Positions 43,758 to 52,344 of a DNA stretch of 64,000 bases are shown here, piece by piece. A program made the position numbers and the translations under genes. Position 1 is the stretch's first letter, and the number at the start of each line of letters is the position of its first letter. The notes beneath the pieces are model-generated. The model worked only from the letters and a program-made list of their open reading frames with translations. It was not told the origin of the DNA and did no database searches. This DNA is from Sutterella megalosphaeroides. GTDB taxonomy: Bacteria; Pseudomonadota; Gammaproteobacteria; Burkholderiales; Burkholderiaceae_F. The stretch is taken from the NCBI RefSeq assembly GCF_003609995.1, contig NZ_AP018786.1:62001-126000 (forward strand), in the 5' to 3' direction.

Positions 43758-44867
43758 TCAACGCACTCCGAAGAGCGACGGCCGCATCAGCTCCTCGAGA
43801 AGACGAACGACGGGCGCGGGCCGCCCCGGCATGGCCTCGCCCTCGACGTGCGGCGTGAATCCCGCGGCGCGAAGCCGGTTCGTCGTCTCGGGCGTCGCCC
43901 GGTAAAGACGCGCCTCGATCAGAAGCTCCCGATGCGAGAGGAGGTGCCGCAGGTCGGCACCCGCAAGCGGCGCCGAGAGCGCGTAGTCGCCCTCGAGTCG
44001 GGCCCACAGTTCGGCGTGGGACGCCTCGGCGTCGACCGCCATCGGAGGCGTCCACAGCCCCTTCCAGACGCTTCCCGTCTCCGCCCCTTCGTTGCCCGTC
44101 CGGCGGGCCAGCCAGAGACCCTCGTCCGTTTGCACGAACGCCATCGCCACGCGACGGCAGGCTTTGGGAACGGCCTTTTTCGGCTCGGGGAAGCTCTCCG
44201 CGCGCCCCGCGGCGCGTGCGGCGCACAGATCCGCAAGCGGGCACGCCTCGCACGCGGGCTTGCGACGGCGGCAGAGCATCGCCCCCAAATCCATCAGGCC
44301 CTGCGTGTAGTCGGCCATGTCGGCTTCGGCGGGCAAAATCTCCAGACACTTCGCTTTCACGGCCCGCTCGAAGGCGGACGAACCGACCGCCCCCTCGATC
44401 GCATAGACGCGAGCCACCACCCGCTTGGCGTTGCCGTCCGTCATCGCGCGCCGCTCGCCGCACGCAAAAGCGCTCACGGCCGCAGCCGTGCTTTCGCCGA
44501 TCCCCGGGAGCGACACCAAGTCGTCGAACCGTTCGGGCATGACGCCGCCGAAGCGCTCGAGCACTTCGAGGGCGGCGCGACGCAGGTTGCGCCCGCGGCT
44601 GTAGTAGCCGAGCCCCGCCCAGTAGCGAAGAACCTCGTCTTCGTCGGCCCGCGCGAGGTCGCCCACCGTCGGGAAGCGCTCCATGAAGCGCTCGAAATAG
44701 GGGATCACCGTGGCCACCTGCGTTTGCTGCAGCATGATTTCCGACACCCAGCGCTCGTAGGGCCGGTTCGTTCGCTGCCACGGCAGATCGTGCCGACCGT
44801 GAACGCGCTGCCAGGCCGTCAATCGTTCGGCAAAGACGGCGTCGACCGTCGACTGCTTGCTTTCCAT
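43758..44867 (-). CDS. mutY: Adenine DNA glycosylase
   Basis: A 369-residue MutY. It removes adenine paired with 8-oxoguanine. Catalytic Glu43 is in VSEIMLQQTQV and Asp144 in MTDGNAKRV, with the helix-hairpin-helix LPGIGEST. The [4Fe-4S] cysteines follow C-X6-C-X2-C-X5-C (C199, C206, C209, C215). The C-terminal NUDIX-like domain recognises 8-oxoG. The ATG at 44867 is chosen; a GTG one codon upstream is possible. It converges with rapZ. The gene stands apart from the AsmA gene with which it is often linked. Confidence 0.95.
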   Translation of the reverse strand: MESKQSTVDAVFAERLTAWQRVHGRHDLPWQRTNRPYERWVSEIMLQQTQVATVIPYFERFMERFPTVGDLARADEDEVLRYWAGLGYYSRGRNLRRAALEVLERFGGVMPERFDDLVSLPGIGESTAAAVSAFACGERRAMTDGNAKRVVARVYAIEGAVGSSAFERAVKAKCLEILPAEADMADYTQGLMDLGAMLCRRRKPACEACPLADLCAARAAGRAESFPEPKKAVPKACRRVAMAFVQTDEGLWLARRTGNEGAETGSVWKGLWTPPMAVDAEASHAELWARLEGDYALSAPLAGADLRHLLSHRELLIEARLYRATPETTNRLRAAGFTPHVEGEAMPGRPAPVVRLLEELMRPSLFGVR

Positions 44868-45005
44868 CACCTCAACATCCTTTCCGGCGCCCCGTCGGAG
44901 GGGCGCGGTTAACCTCGCGTTACGCTCCCGAGCCCGACACGGCCCGCCCTCGGGCTCCGTGCCGATAGAATGGAAGAACTTTTGTCACCACTCCTGCGAT
45001 GGACC

Positions 45006-46895
45006 ATGCCGGCGCCCTCTTTTCGTTCCGTCACCGCGACCCTAGCCGCGCTCTTTGCCGCTCAGACGCTCTGCGCCTTCGAATTGCCCCCGGGTCACCC
45101 CGAGATTTCCTCGTCGAAGAGCTTCATGTCGAAGGAGGCTCCGGCGATGCCCGCCGGGCACCCGCCCGTCACGCGTCCCGACTCGACGCTCTACGAGCTC
45201 GTGGCCGGCGGAATTGCCTATCATCGCAAAGATGTCGATTTTGCGGCAAGTGCTCTGATGTCGGCCGCCTATCGCGAGAAAAATCCCGAAATCGCCGAAA
45301 TGGCCTGGCAGGCGGCGCTCGCCACCCGCGACTCGAACCGACTCGTCGCCGTGGCCCGCTTCTGGACGGAGCTCGAACCGACGAGCGAAATGGCCTGGCA
45401 GACGATCTTCGCCGATGCCGTCGAGAAGGGCGACCGCGCCGCGCTTGAAAAGGGGCTCGCCGCACTCGACGCGGCCAAAGCCGCGCGCAAAACCGAAAAG
45501 CCCGCCGCGGGCGACGCCGTCAAGCCCCGCTCGGACGATGCGTGGGTGGGTCGCGTCTCGCGCCTCTTTTCCCGCTCGCGCCCGAGCGACGCGCGCTTTT
45601 TCGCCGAAGCCGTCAAGCCTTATGCGCAAAAGCGCACCGACGCCGAAAGCCGTCTCGGGTACGCGCTCCTCTTGAAGACCGCGGGCGAAGGCGACCGGGC
45701 CTGCCGTCTCGCACGCGCCGCCCAGAAGACGAAGCCCGCCGACGCGTCGATCGTCGGCGAAGCGGCCGACGTCTGCTGGAGCGTCGACCCCGAGGGCACG
45801 CACCGGATGCTCAAGACCTTCCTCGAGCACCACCCGAACGAAGCCCGAATCCGCCTGGTTCTCGCCCGCGTCGAAGCCCGACTCGGCAACAAGGACCTCG
45901 CGCTTCGCGAAACCGACCGCGCGGTGAAGAACGCGGGCGAGGACGCGACCGTCTTCTACAACGCCGGCCAAATCGCCGCGGACCTGGGCGACGCGCCCCG
46001 CGCCGAAAAGCACCTCCTCGCCTACGTCGAGGCGCTGCGCGAAACGAATTCGGAGATCGATCTCTCGCACCACGACGTCTGGCTCCTCCTCGGGAACGCC
46101 GCGCTCGAACAAAAGGCGCTCGAACGGGCGGCGAAGTACTGGCACGAACTCACGGACGGCCCCTATGCGGGTCAGGCCCGCATTCGCGAAGCGATCGCCA
46201 CGGCCGATCTCGGTCGACTCGACGACGCCTGCCGCATTCTCGAAGAAGGCCGCAAGACGCTGCCCCTCGACACGGCGATCCTCTACTCGGCCGAGTCGAA
46301 GCTGCTCCTTGAGAACGGACGCAACCGCGATGCGTACGTCCTTTTGAAGGAGGCGTCCGCCCAACACCCGACCGACACCGAGATTCTCTACGACGCCGCC
46401 ATGGCGGCGGAGTCCGTCGGCGAGCGAAGCGACTCGGAAGCGTTCCTGCGCCGACTCCTCGACATGAACCCGCAGCACGTGCAGGCGAACAACGCGCTCG
46501 GCTACCTCCTCGTTGAGGAAAACCGGAACCTCGACGAAGCGCGCCGGCACCTCGAAGTCGCCTTCAAGGCCGCGCCGCTCGACCCGTTCATCCTCGACTC
46601 GATGGGGTGGCTCGCCTACCGCGAGGGCCGCTTCAAGGCCGCGTACGAATTCACGAACGCCTCGCTCAAAAAGCTCTACGACCCCGAAGTGGCCTCGCAC
46701 CTCGTCGACATTCTCTGCGTGCTCAACCGACGCGCGGACGCCGAAAAGGTGCTCGCCGAGACGATCGAACGTTCGGGCCTCACGCCCGAGCTCGAAGCGC
46801 TCGCCGCGCGCCGCGCGCTCGCGCTTCCCGCGACGACCGGGACCTCGAAGACCGAAAAGAACGCACCCGAACGCACCGCGGGAGTCCGTCCGTGA
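45006..46895 (+). CDS. TPR-repeat periplasmic protein upstream of lolB
   Basis: A 629-residue protein. The signal peptide (MPAPSFRSVTATLAALF, cleavage after LCA) supports the ATG at 45006; a longer start at 44970 adds 12 residues. The rest is mainly tetratricopeptide repeats, clear in the C-terminal half (about 400-600: NALGYLLVEENRNLDEARRH, then ILDSMGWLAYREGRFKAAYE). Betaproteobacteria commonly place such a TPR gene before lolB-ispE, so it probably belongs to outer-membrane biogenesis, but its partner is unknown. Its stop overlaps the lolB start. The first half has low repeat conservation. Confidence 0.85.
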   Translation: MPAPSFRSVTATLAALFAAQTLCAFELPPGHPEISSSKSFMSKEAPAMPAGHPPVTRPDSTLYELVAGGIAYHRKDVDFAASALMSAAYREKNPEIAEMAWQAALATRDSNRLVAVARFWTELEPTSEMAWQTIFADAVEKGDRAALEKGLAALDAAKAARKTEKPAAGDAVKPRSDDAWVGRVSRLFSRSRPSDARFFAEAVKPYAQKRTDAESRLGYALLLKTAGEGDRACRLARAAQKTKPADASIVGEAADVCWSVDPEGTHRMLKTFLEHHPNEARIRLVLARVEARLGNKDLALRETDRAVKNAGEDATVFYNAGQIAADLGDAPRAEKHLLAYVEALRETNSEIDLSHHDVWLLLGNAALEQKALERAAKYWHELTDGPYAGQARIREAIATADLGRLDDACRILEEGRKTLPLDTAILYSAESKLLLENGRNRDAYVLLKEASAQHPTDTEILYDAAMAAESVGERSDSEAFLRRLLDMNPQHVQANNALGYLLVEENRNLDEARRHLEVAFKAAPLDPFILDSMGWLAYREGRFKAAYEFTNASLKKLYDPEVASHLVDILCVLNRRADAEKVLAETIERSGLTPELEALAARRALALPATTGTSKTEKNAPERTAGVRP

Positions 46896-47425
46896 AGCGC
46901 CGCACGCTCGTGAGGCTTCTCGGAGGCCTCGGTCTTGCGAAGATCGCGCTCCTCTCGGGTTGCGCGACGACCCCCGCCGACCGACGCGTCTTTGCGGGGC
47001 GCTTCGCGCTCACCGTCGCCGCCCCCGGAAAAACCGAGAACCAAACGGGACGCTTTCGTTTGACGGTGAGGGAACGGGGCGAAGCCGCCCCCGACCTGCA
47101 ACTCGATCTGCTCACGCCGCTTGCGGGCGTACTCGCACGGATCGAAGTCGACGCCTCGGGCGCGAAACTCAGCCGCGGGATCGACGAAACCGTCGCCCAA
47201 GGGAAAGACCTCGACGACCTGCTCTCGAACGTGCTCGGCTTCACCCTTCCCGTTCGGGAGCTCTTTGAAGTACTCGCCGCACCGACCGCGAACGATCAAC
47301 TGACGACGGGCGAGTGGGAAGCTCGCATCCGCGCCCGACGCCCCGAGGGCTCCGCCCGAACGGTGCGTTTTCTCCGACTCTCGGGTTCTCCCCGCATCAC
47401 GCTTACGGTAACGCTCGATGACTGA
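46892..47425 (+). CDS. lolB: Outer-membrane lipoprotein LolB
   Basis: A 177-residue lipoprotein. The lipobox LSGC gives Cys24. The remainder has the LolB pattern FAGRFALTV, then GRFRLTVRERGEAAPDLQL. LolB takes lipoproteins from LolA and inserts them into the outer membrane. The start is a GTG overlapping the TPR stop (GTGA), with GGAG 10 bases upstream. It overlaps the ispE start by 8 bases. No lolA is in the window. The N-terminus before the lipobox is unusually long and basic. Confidence 0.85.
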   Translation: MKRRTLVRLLGGLGLAKIALLSGCATTPADRRVFAGRFALTVAAPGKTENQTGRFRLTVRERGEAAPDLQLDLLTPLAGVLARIEVDASGAKLSRGIDETVAQGKDLDDLLSNVLGFTLPVRELFEVLAAPTANDQLTTGEWEARIRARRPEGSARTVRFLRLSGSPRITLTVTLDD

Positions 47426-48281
47426 AGCCTGTCTGGGGCTCCCGGCCCCCGCCAAACTGAATCTCTTTCTGCACGTGACGGGCCGTCGTCCCGACGGCAA
47501 GCACCTCCTGCAGTCGATTTTCACCCTGATCGACCTGGCCGATACGGTCGATCTCACGCTCCTTCCCTCGGGCGACGTCGAGCGCGAGGGCGTCCTCACG
47601 GGCCCCGCCGAGGAGGACCTCTGCGTGCGGGCCGCGCGTCTTTTGAAGGAGCGCTTCCGCGTCGGGGCGGGCGTTCGGATCCGACTCGAGAAGCGCATTC
47701 CCGTCGGAGCCGGGCTCGGAGGCGGGAGTTCCGACGCCGCCACCGTCCTCATAGGGCTCAACCGCCTCTGGAACCTGCGCCTCACCCGCAGCGAACTGAT
47801 GGCGCTCGGCGTCGAACTCGGAGCCGACGTTCCTTTCTTCCTTTTCGGTCGGAACGCCTTTGCGGAAGGGATCGGCGAAAAGCTCCTCCCCGTGGAGCTT
47901 CCCGATGCCCGGTATCGGCTCGTTTGGCCCGGCCGAGGCGTGTCCACGGGTAAGATTTTTTCGGCCCCCGACTTGACACGGTCTACCGAAACACGCAAAA
48001 TAGCGGTCTTTTCCGACTCCATCCGGAACCGCTGGCCGGCTCTCCCCGGCCACAACGACCTGGAGCCAGTGGCCGCTCGGATCGAGCCCGCCGTGCAAAA
48101 AGCGCTGCGGATGCTCTCCGAATCCGGCTTTGAGCCGCGCATGACGGGCTCGGGAAGTACCGTCTTCGCCGTCGAGCCGGAAGGCGCTCCCAAGCGCTCG
48201 CTGAACCTGCCCGAAGGGTGGCTGGAATTCCGGGTTCGAAGCCTGCCGGTCCATCCTCTGGCTTCATGGCTCACCGAATAA
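47418..48281 (+). CDS. ispE: 4-(cytidine 5-prime-diphospho)-2-C-methyl-D-erythritol kinase
   Basis: A 287-residue GHMP kinase of the MEP isoprenoid pathway. It phosphorylates CDP-methylerythritol at the 2-hydroxyl. The GHMP motif 2 PVGAGLGGGSSDAA is at 95-108, the N-terminal PAPAKLNLFL contains catalytic Lys13, and ADVPFFLFG contains the Asp. The C-terminal MTGSGSTVFA is intact. Its start overlaps the lolB stop. The tRNA-Gln gene follows 12 bases after the stop, a typical betaproteobacterial order. Confidence 0.94.
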   Translation: MTEACLGLPAPAKLNLFLHVTGRRPDGKHLLQSIFTLIDLADTVDLTLLPSGDVEREGVLTGPAEEDLCVRAARLLKERFRVGAGVRIRLEKRIPVGAGLGGGSSDAATVLIGLNRLWNLRLTRSELMALGVELGADVPFFLFGRNAFAEGIGEKLLPVELPDARYRLVWPGRGVSTGKIFSAPDLTRSTETRKIAVFSDSIRNRWPALPGHNDLEPVAARIEPAVQKALRMLSESGFEPRMTGSGSTVFAVEPEGAPKRSLNLPEGWLEFRVRSLPVHPLASWLTE

Positions 48282-48293
48282 ATGGATCGTGAT

Positions 48294-48370
48294 AGGGGTA
48301 TCGCCAAGCGGCCTAAGGCACCGGATTTTGATTCCGGCATTCGAAGGTTCGAATCCTTCTACCCCTGCCA
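48294..48370 (+). tRNA. tRNA-Gln (anticodon TTG)
   Basis: A 77-base cloverleaf. The acceptor stem AGGGGTA pairs with TACCCCT, with the weak A1-U72 pair typical of tRNA-Gln, then G73 and encoded CCA (48368-48370). The anticodon arm is CCGGA-TTTTGAT-TCCGG, anticodon TTG at 48328-48330. The T arm is GAAGG-TTCGAAT-CCTTC. It reads CAA and CAG codons. It sits in the ispE-prs gap. Confidence 0.97.
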
Positions 48371-48395
48371 CACTCATCCCGAATTTCTTCAAGAA

Positions 48396-48433
48396 AAAGA
48401 GAGGCTTTCCGTTACAGAATGCCTCTCTTTGCG
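48396..48433 (+). terminator. Hairpin terminator after tRNA-Gln
   Basis: AAAGAGAGGC (48396-48405) pairs perfectly with GCCTCTCTTT (48421-48430) around a 15-base loop. The T tail is short (CTTTGCG), so termination may be partial. Confidence 0.55.
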
Positions 48434-48457
48434 TTAGATTTTTGCGTGGGTGCTTCG

Positions 48458-48513
48458 TTTCGGACACCGTCCGAAATGCGGGTGCCGCCGTTAACCCCTG
48501 AGGGCGCAAGCCC
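48458..48513 (+). other. Structured leader of prs: two hairpins
   Basis: TTTCGGAC/GTCCGAAA (48458-48476) is a perfect 8-base stem. GGGC-GCAA-GCCC (48502-48513) follows, capped by a GNRA-type loop. Both lie in the 166-base gap before prs. They do not match any riboswitch I recognise, so a simple 5-prime UTR structure is the safest reading. Confidence 0.4.
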
Positions 48514-48536
48514 CCGCCACTACCAAAGAGCGCGTC

Positions 48537-49496
48537 ATGGTCCCCATGGTTCCGGATAGTATGATGGTCTTCTCGGGCAATGCCAATCCCAAGCTTGCCC
48601 AGGCCGTTACTCAGTACCTCAATATTCCTCTCGGCAAGGCTACGGTCACCCGCTTCAGCGACGGCGAAGTGATGGTCCAGCTCCTTGACAACGTGCGCGG
48701 CAAGGACGTGTTCATCCTGCAGAGCACCTGCGCCCCGACGAACGACAACCTGATGGAACTCATGATCATGGTTGACGCTCTGAAGCGCGCTTCCGCCCGC
48801 CGCGTCACCGCCGCGATCCCCTACTACGGGTATGCCCGTCAGGACCGCCGTCCCCGCTCGACCCGCGTGGCGATCTCCGCCAAGGTCGTGGCCAACATGC
48901 TCCAGTCCGTCGGCGTCGACCGCGTCCTCACGATGGACCTGCACGCCGACCAGATTCAGGGCTTCTTCGACATCCCCGTCGACAACATCTACGCCACGCC
49001 CGTTCTGCTCAACGACCTCGTCAACCGCAACTACGAAGACCTCATGGTCGTCTCGCCCGACGTAGGCGGCGTGGTTCGCGCCCGTGCCATGGCCAAGGCC
49101 CTCGAAGTGGACCTCGCCATCATCGACAAGCGTCGTCCCCGTGCCAACGTGGCCGAAATCATGAACATCATCGGCGAAGTCAAGGGTCGCACCTGCGTCA
49201 TCACCGACGACATCGTCGACACGGCCGGTACGCTCTGCAACGCCGCCGGCGCGCTCAAGGAACGCGGTGCCAAGGCCGTCGTCGCCTACATCACGCACCC
49301 CGTGCTTTCGGGCGCCGCCATCGAGCGCATCACGAATTCCGCCCTCGACGAACTCGTCGTGACGGATACGATTCCGCTTTCGGCCGCCGCTGCGGCCTGC
49401 CCGAAGATCCGCCAGGTTTCCTGCGCCGCGATCATCGGCGAAACGCTTTCGCGCATCGCCCGCGAAGACTCCGTGAGCTCGCTCTTCACGGAATAA
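48537..49496 (+). CDS. prs: Ribose-phosphate pyrophosphokinase
   Basis: A 319-residue PRPP synthase. It makes PRPP from ribose-5-P and ATP. Conserved blocks: [21 protein letters not shown], the flexible loop, [11 protein letters not shown] and the PRPP loop [10 protein letters not shown]. Length is normal (about 315). The ATG at 48537 is used; later in-frame Met codons at the fifth and tenth positions are possible, so the extra N-terminal residues are uncertain. It is followed by rplY after 73 bases. Codons are strongly biased. Confidence 0.95.
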   Translation: MVPMVPDSMMVFSGNANPKLAQAVTQYLNIPLGKATVTRFSDGEVMVQLLDNVRGKDVFILQSTCAPTNDNLMELMIMVDALKRASARRVTAAIPYYGYARQDRRPRSTRVAISAKVVANMLQSVGVDRVLTMDLHADQIQGFFDIPVDNIYATPVLLNDLVNRNYEDLMVVSPDVGGVVRARAMAKALEVDLAIIDKRRPRANVAEIMNIIGEVKGRTCVITDDIVDTAGTLCNAAGALKERGAKAVVAYITHPVLSGAAIERITNSALDELVVTDTIPLSAAAAACPKIRQVSCAAIIGETLSRIAREDSVSSLFTE

Positions 49497-49569
49497 CCGT
49501 TTTTTCCGCGTCCCGCGATTGGTCGCGATTGCGGGACACTTTATTACTACCATCCATTAGGAGTTACCC

Positions 49570-50184
49570 ATGAAAGTCATCGCCACCACGCGTAAGGCGC
49601 AAGGTACGAGTGCGAGCCGCCGTCTGCGCCGCGCGGACAAGCTGCCCGGCATCGTCTACGGCGGCCACGAACCCGCTACGCCGATCGAGCTCGAACACAA
49701 TCCGATTTTCTACGCTCTGCGTAAGGAAAAGTTCCACGCTTCGATCCTGACGATGGAACTCGACGGCAAGGAAGAACTTGTCGTTCTCCGCGCTTTCCAG
49801 ATGCACCCCTACAAGCCCCAGGTCATGCACATCGACTTCCAGCGCATCGCCGCTGACGAAAAGGTCACGATGCGCGTGCCCCTGCACTTCTCGGGCGCCG
49901 AAGAAAGCCCCGCCGTCAAGGTGGACAAGGCCATCATCAGCCACACGGTTTCCTACGTCGAAGTCCAGTGCCTCCCGCGCGAACTTCCCGAGTTCATCGC
50001 CGTCGACCTCTCCAAGATGGAATCCGGCATGACGCTCCACTCGAAGGAACTCGCGGTTCCCGCCGGCGTTGAAGTCGTCACCGACGTCGTGGTCGCCTCC
50101 GTGATCGCTCCGGTCGAAGAAGAAGTGACCGTCGCCGAAGGCGAAGAAGCCGCCGAAGCCCCCGCTGCGGCCGAAGCCAAGTAA
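49570..50184 (+). CDS. rplY: 50S ribosomal protein L25 / general stress protein Ctc
   Basis: A 204-residue long-form L25. The N-terminal 5S rRNA-binding domain (1-95) begins MKVIATTRKAQGTSASRRLR; the C-terminal Ctc domain (about 100-185) follows and ends in an Ala/Glu-rich tail. The long form is common in betaproteobacteria next to prs. AGGAG lies 7 bases before the start. A terminator follows. Confidence 0.95.
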   Translation: MKVIATTRKAQGTSASRRLRRADKLPGIVYGGHEPATPIELEHNPIFYALRKEKFHASILTMELDGKEELVVLRAFQMHPYKPQVMHIDFQRIAADEKVTMRVPLHFSGAEESPAVKVDKAIISHTVSYVEVQCLPRELPEFIAVDLSKMESGMTLHSKELAVPAGVEVVTDVVVASVIAPVEEEVTVAEGEEAAEAPAAAEAK

Positions 50185-50205
50185 TCTCCTTCGTCGGAGA
50201 TCTCG

Positions 50206-50244
50206 AAAAAAGCCCGCAGAGTTCATTCTCCCGCGGGCTTTTTT
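50206..50244 (+). terminator. Terminator after rplY
   Basis: AAAAAAGCCCGC (50206-50217) pairs with GCGGGCTTTTTT (50233-50244). It is a textbook intrinsic terminator with possible bidirectional use. Confidence 0.9.
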
Positions 50245-50415
50245 CAAATCCCTCGCGGAGCCCGGCTCCGCCCCTCCCGACCTCGTTGCTCGAGACGCTT
50301 CGACCGACGAGTCTCCTCCCAGGCCATCACTCCCGTTTGCTTTCGATCCGCGTCGACCGTTTCTTTGGTGTTTCCGGGTGCACGTGGCCGCACATTGTTT
50401 TTTTAAGAGAATTTC

Positions 50416-52308
50416 ATGGCCACTTTTTCCGAACTTGGTCTTTCCGATGACATCGTGAGCGCGCTCTCGCAGCTCGGTTTCGAAGAACCCACCCCGATTC
50501 AACAGGAGGCAATCCCCGCGCTGCTCGACGGACGCGACGTCCTCGGTCAGGCCGCCACCGGCACGGGCAAAACCGCAGCCTTCGGGCTCCCGCTCCTCGA
50601 CCGCCACGTCGTGGGCGCCGAACCCGATCTCCCGCTCATCCTCGTTCTCACGCCGACGCGCGAACTCTGCCTGCAGGTGAGCGAATCGTTCCACAACTTC
50701 GGCCGCAACGCGGGCATCATCGTCACGCCCATTTACGGCGGGCAGGAGTACGGCCGCCAGATCCGCGCCCTGAAGCGCGGCACGCACGTCGTCGTCGCGA
50801 CGCCCGGCCGAGCGCTCGACCACATCAACAAGGGTACGCTCGACCTCTCCGCCCTCAAAGCGATCGTTCTCGACGAAGCCGACGAAATGCTCGATCTGGG
50901 CTTTGCCGACGAACTCGACGCCATTTTCAACGCCGTGCCCGAAACGGTGCAGACGGCGCTCTTTTCCGCGACGCTCGCCCCGCGCATCGCCCGCATCGCC
51001 GAAGAACACCTCAAGGACCCCGTGCGCATCCAGATCGCCCGTGAAGAAACCGCGGACGGCGAAGCGCCCCGCGTGCCGCAGATCGCGTACGTGGTGGGTC
51101 ACAACTACCGCCTGCCCGCGCTCGGTCGCATTCTCGACCTCGAAGGGCCCGAACTCGCCATCATCTTCACGCGCACCCGCACGGAAGTGGACGAACTCAC
51201 CGAAGCGCTGCGCGCCCGCGGCTGGAGCGTCGAAGCCCTGCACGGCGGGCTCGATCAGCCCACGCGCGACCGCGTGATGAAGCGCGCCCGCGCCGGTCAG
51301 GTCGACGTGATCGTCGCCACCGACGTCGCCGCCCGCGGCATCGACCTTGAAAACCTCACGCACGTCGTCAACTTCGGCATCCCCGCCTCCTACGACACGT
51401 ACGTGCACCGCATCGGGCGAACGGGCCGCGCCGGCCGCACGGGTACCGCCATCACGCTCCTCGAGCCCCGCGAACACCGTCATCTGCGTGCGATCGAACG
51501 CATCACGAAAAGCCGCATCGAAATCCGCTCCGTGCCCTCCGCCACCGACGTGCGCGCGCACCGTCTCGAAGTCGTGCGCGGCTCCGTCGAAGAAGTGCTC
51601 CGCGAGGGCGACCTCGAACGCTTCCGCGTCGTCGTCGAAACGCTCTGCGAAGAGCACGATCCCTTCGACGTGGCGGCCGCGGCCATCCGTCTCGCACTCG
51701 AGAGCGAAGGCGGCGTGGACGACGACACCGACATTCCCGCGTTCTCGCCTTTCGAGCGCCCGAAGCGCGATCGCGCCGAACGGGGCGAACGGACCGAACG
51801 CAACGGTCGCGAGCGCCGCGACCGCTCGGCCGGTCCCGAAGCCGGCATGAAGCGCATCTTCTTCGGCGCCGGCCGCGACGTCGGCGTGCGCCCGGGCGAC
51901 ATCGTCGGCGCCTTTGCGAACGAATCGGGCATCCACTCCCGCTCGATCGGCGCGATCGACATCTCGGACCGTTTCACGCTCGTCGAAGTCGAAGAGGCCG
52001 TGGCGGAACGCGTGGTCGAAGCCATGCAGGGCGTGCGCTACAAGGGCCGCAACGTGCTCGTGAAGTTCGACGAACCGCGTCGCCGCGAAGAACGTTCGGA
52101 CCGCTCCGACCGTGCGGATCGCGGCGAACGCTCCGACCGAAGCGACCGCGCCGATCGGGGCGACCGAGGCGAACGTTTCGAGCGCTTCGGCGACCGGACC
52201 GAACGCAACGAGCGCAACGATCGCTACGACCGCAATGATCGAGGCGATCGCCGCGGCAACGGCCGATTCGACCGGTTCGAACGCAACGGCCGCGGTCCGC
52301 GTCGCTGA
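50416..52308 (+). CDS. DEAD-box ATP-dependent RNA helicase (DeaD/CsdA-like)
   Basis: A 630-residue helicase. The Q motif is FEEPTPIQQEAI, motif I AATGTGKT (46-53), Ia PTREL, II DEAD, III SAT, IV-VI HGG, ATDVAARGIDL and HRIGRTGRAGR. A DbpA-like RNA-binding domain (about 475-555, MKRIFFGAGRDVGVRPGDIV) follows, and then an 80-residue Arg/Asp/Asn/Glu-rich low-complexity tail. The order fits CsdA/DeaD, which remodel RNA in ribosome assembly and cold adaptation. The gene lies between rplY and pth, where relatives usually lack it. The 171-base leader may contain cold-shock-type control. Confidence 0.92.
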   Translation: MATFSELGLSDDIVSALSQLGFEEPTPIQQEAIPALLDGRDVLGQAATGTGKTAAFGLPLLDRHVVGAEPDLPLILVLTPTRELCLQVSESFHNFGRNAGIIVTPIYGGQEYGRQIRALKRGTHVVVATPGRALDHINKGTLDLSALKAIVLDEADEMLDLGFADELDAIFNAVPETVQTALFSATLAPRIARIAEEHLKDPVRIQIAREETADGEAPRVPQIAYVVGHNYRLPALGRILDLEGPELAIIFTRTRTEVDELTEALRARGWSVEALHGGLDQPTRDRVMKRARAGQVDVIVATDVAARGIDLENLTHVVNFGIPASYDTYVHRIGRTGRAGRTGTAITLLEPREHRHLRAIERITKSRIEIRSVPSATDVRAHRLEVVRGSVEEVLREGDLERFRVVVETLCEEHDPFDVAAAAIRLALESEGGVDDDTDIPAFSPFERPKRDRAERGERTERNGRERRDRSAGPEAGMKRIFFGAGRDVGVRPGDIVGAFANESGIHSRSIGAIDISDRFTLVEVEEAVAERVVEAMQGVRYKGRNVLVKFDEPRRREERSDRSDRADRGERSDRSDRADRGDRGERFERFGDRTERNERNDRYDRNDRGDRRGNGRFDRFERNGRGPRR

Positions 52309-52344
52309 GTTTTTCCGTCATCTCCGAGCTGAGCACTCTCCATC

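Noticed and set aside
48458-48513. Riboswitch before prs
   Set aside because: The two hairpins lack any conserved core I know from purine, PRPP or ppGpp riboswitches.
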